Of a stretch of DNA of 64,000 bases, positions 63,254 through 64,000 are shown in pieces. The notes under the pieces are model-generated. The model was not told where the DNA came from. It worked only from the letters and a program-made list of their open reading frames with translations, and did no database searches. The position numbers and the translations under genes were made by a program. The DNA is from an uncultured Collinsella sp. (GTDB lineage: Bacteria; Actinomycetota; Coriobacteriia; Coriobacteriales; Coriobacteriaceae), in the NCBI GenBank assembly GCA_958403385.1, contig CATXXC010000003.1, positions 62,001-126,000 of the forward strand, given 5' to 3'. Numbering within the stretch: the first letter of the stretch is position 1; every line of letters starts with the position of its first letter.

Positions 63254-64000
63254 ATGCGGCCCGGTGGCACTCAGACAAAGCGCGGCGCCGCGGTGCGCAT
63301 ACGACGCCGACTGGGCTTGGCGCCGCGGGCGTACGCACTGCTATCGTGCTCGCTGGTGCTGGTCATAGCTGGCGTTTCTGCCTATGGCATGACCGTGCCG
63401 TCCATGATGCAGGCGCATGCCGCACGCGAACCGCGCGTGGGGCATGAGGTCAAAAGCGATCTGGGCACCACGACTGGATATGCTTGGGCAAGTGTGGTCG
63501 GGCATATTGTGTTTGGCACCGACGATGCGGACGGCGCCGAGGCCCCGGACAACGAAGTCACGCTTGCCAATGGCAAAACCATCGTGCTCACCAACACCAA
63601 GATCATCGATCGATTGTCCAACAATAGCGTGGCGGCAACGGTGAATAAGGTCGAGCAGCAAAAGGAGCAGGACGCCCAGCAGTCCGGAAAGCCCGGTAGC
63701 TCGGATACTTCTGGCTCCGGCTCGGATTCATCGAGTTCGGGCGGCGGCTCTGGGTCGGGTTCCTCTACCGGAGGGCCTGGAAACGGCGGCTCGACGGGCG
63801 GCAACACTGACAACGATGCAAACTCCGGCGGCCTTTCCGCTGCTGAGGAAGAGAGCATTCACAGTTGGCTTGTGACCAAGTACAACATGCTCGACGGCTA
63901 TGTTTCTCGTGCCAATGACGTGGTCTCGACCTATAACTCTACGGGAGATCCCAGGCCGTGCGACAGCCTGGTCGGGGAGATGTTTGTCATTCGAGCCGAG
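63254..64000 (+). CDS. Secreted or membrane-anchored Ser/Gly-rich protein (3' end outside the window)
   Basis: Open from ATG 63254 to the window end, 249 codons. A twin-basic N terminus (VRIRRRLGLAPRAYA) precedes one hydrophobic segment (about 27-45, YALLSCSLVLVIAGVSAYGM), acting as signal peptide or anchor. A small beta-rich stretch follows (ASVVGHIVFGTDDADG, EVTLANGKTIVLTN), then a coiled piece, a flexible linker rich in Ser and Gly (about 150-200), and the start of a second domain. Function unrecognised. GGAGGAG 6 nt before ATG is a strong ribosome site. Confidence 0.75.
   Translation, partial: MRPGGTQTKRGAAVRIRRRLGLAPRAYALLSCSLVLVIAGVSAYGMTVPSMMQAHAAREPRVGHEVKSDLGTTTGYAWASVVGHIVFGTDDADGAEAPDNEVTLANGKTIVLTNTKIIDRLSNNSVAATVNKVEQQKEQDAQQSGKPGSSDTSGSGSDSSSSGGGSGSGSSTGGPGNGGSTGGNTDNDANSGGLSAAEEESIHSWLVTKYNMLDGYVSRANDVVSTYNSTGDPRPCDSLVGEMFVIRAE

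Overview
The window reads as chromosome of a high-GC, anaerobic gut actinobacterium of the class Coriobacteriia, most like Collinsella. That is inference from gene content and codon use: an actinobacterial pknB/fhaA/fhaB/pstP envelope cluster, an HspR-type dnaK operon, several mannose-family PTS systems, and many Fe-S and ferredoxin-type redox proteins. No 16S or other marker gene is present to settle it.

Layout. 1-2.7 kb: NAD synthesis operon nadB(partial)-nadC-niaR. 2.7-5.9 kb: an A+T-richer island of two zinc-ribbon membrane proteins, a hypothetical protein and a small XRE regulator, bracketed by a perfect 31-bp inverted repeat. 6.0-6.2 kb: a 2[4Fe-4S] ferredoxin. 6.4-11.3 kb: a 62-bp-period palindromic array, then the heat-shock operon dnaK-grpE-dnaJ-hspR. 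11.6-13.9 kb: an aconitase-family hydratase. 15.0-17.7 kb: clpB, which shares a 27-bp palindromic promoter element with dnaK. 18.3-21.3 kb: a DUF4143-type ATPase and a large membrane-anchored protein related to the zinc-ribbon/SPOR protein of the 3-kb island. 21.5-26.7 kb: a multi-spanning membrane protein, a TetR regulator with twin operators, a 925-residue multi-cluster Fe-S/FAD oxidoreductase and a HypA-like protein. 27.0-30.4 kb: mannose-family PTS (IIAB, IIC, IID) plus a DUF956 protein, then tRNA-Arg(CCT). 30.6-40.3 kb: a rearranged region with a broken iron alcohol dehydrogenase, gene debris, a lev-like operon (PTS IIB-IIC-IID-IIA and GH32) and its LevR-type regulator. Remnants of a second copy of the regulator and of the PTS leader lie on either side, so the locus was once tandemly duplicated.

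40.4-47.3 kb: a GntR-controlled operon for Amadori compounds (fructoselysine-like): a YfcC-family transporter, an unusual amidohydrolase, and FrlC-, FrlB- and FrlD-like enzymes. 47.7-57.8 kb (minus strand): the division/cell-wall signalling cluster. It holds a PASTA kinase PknB, a single polypeptide fusing a SEDS glycosyltransferase (RodA/FtsW) to a class B penicillin-binding protein, a PP2C phosphatase, two FHA proteins, and a second kinase with a multi-spanning membrane tail. 58.8-63.0 kb: dnaX, a small membrane protein, ybaB and recR. The window ends inside a secreted or membrane-anchored Ser/Gly-rich protein.

The points most worth a second look are the fused SEDS-PBP protein, the expanded Amadori operon with its twin operators, the duplicated and decayed lev locus, the 62-bp array before dnaK, and several families of dispersed palindromes between genes.
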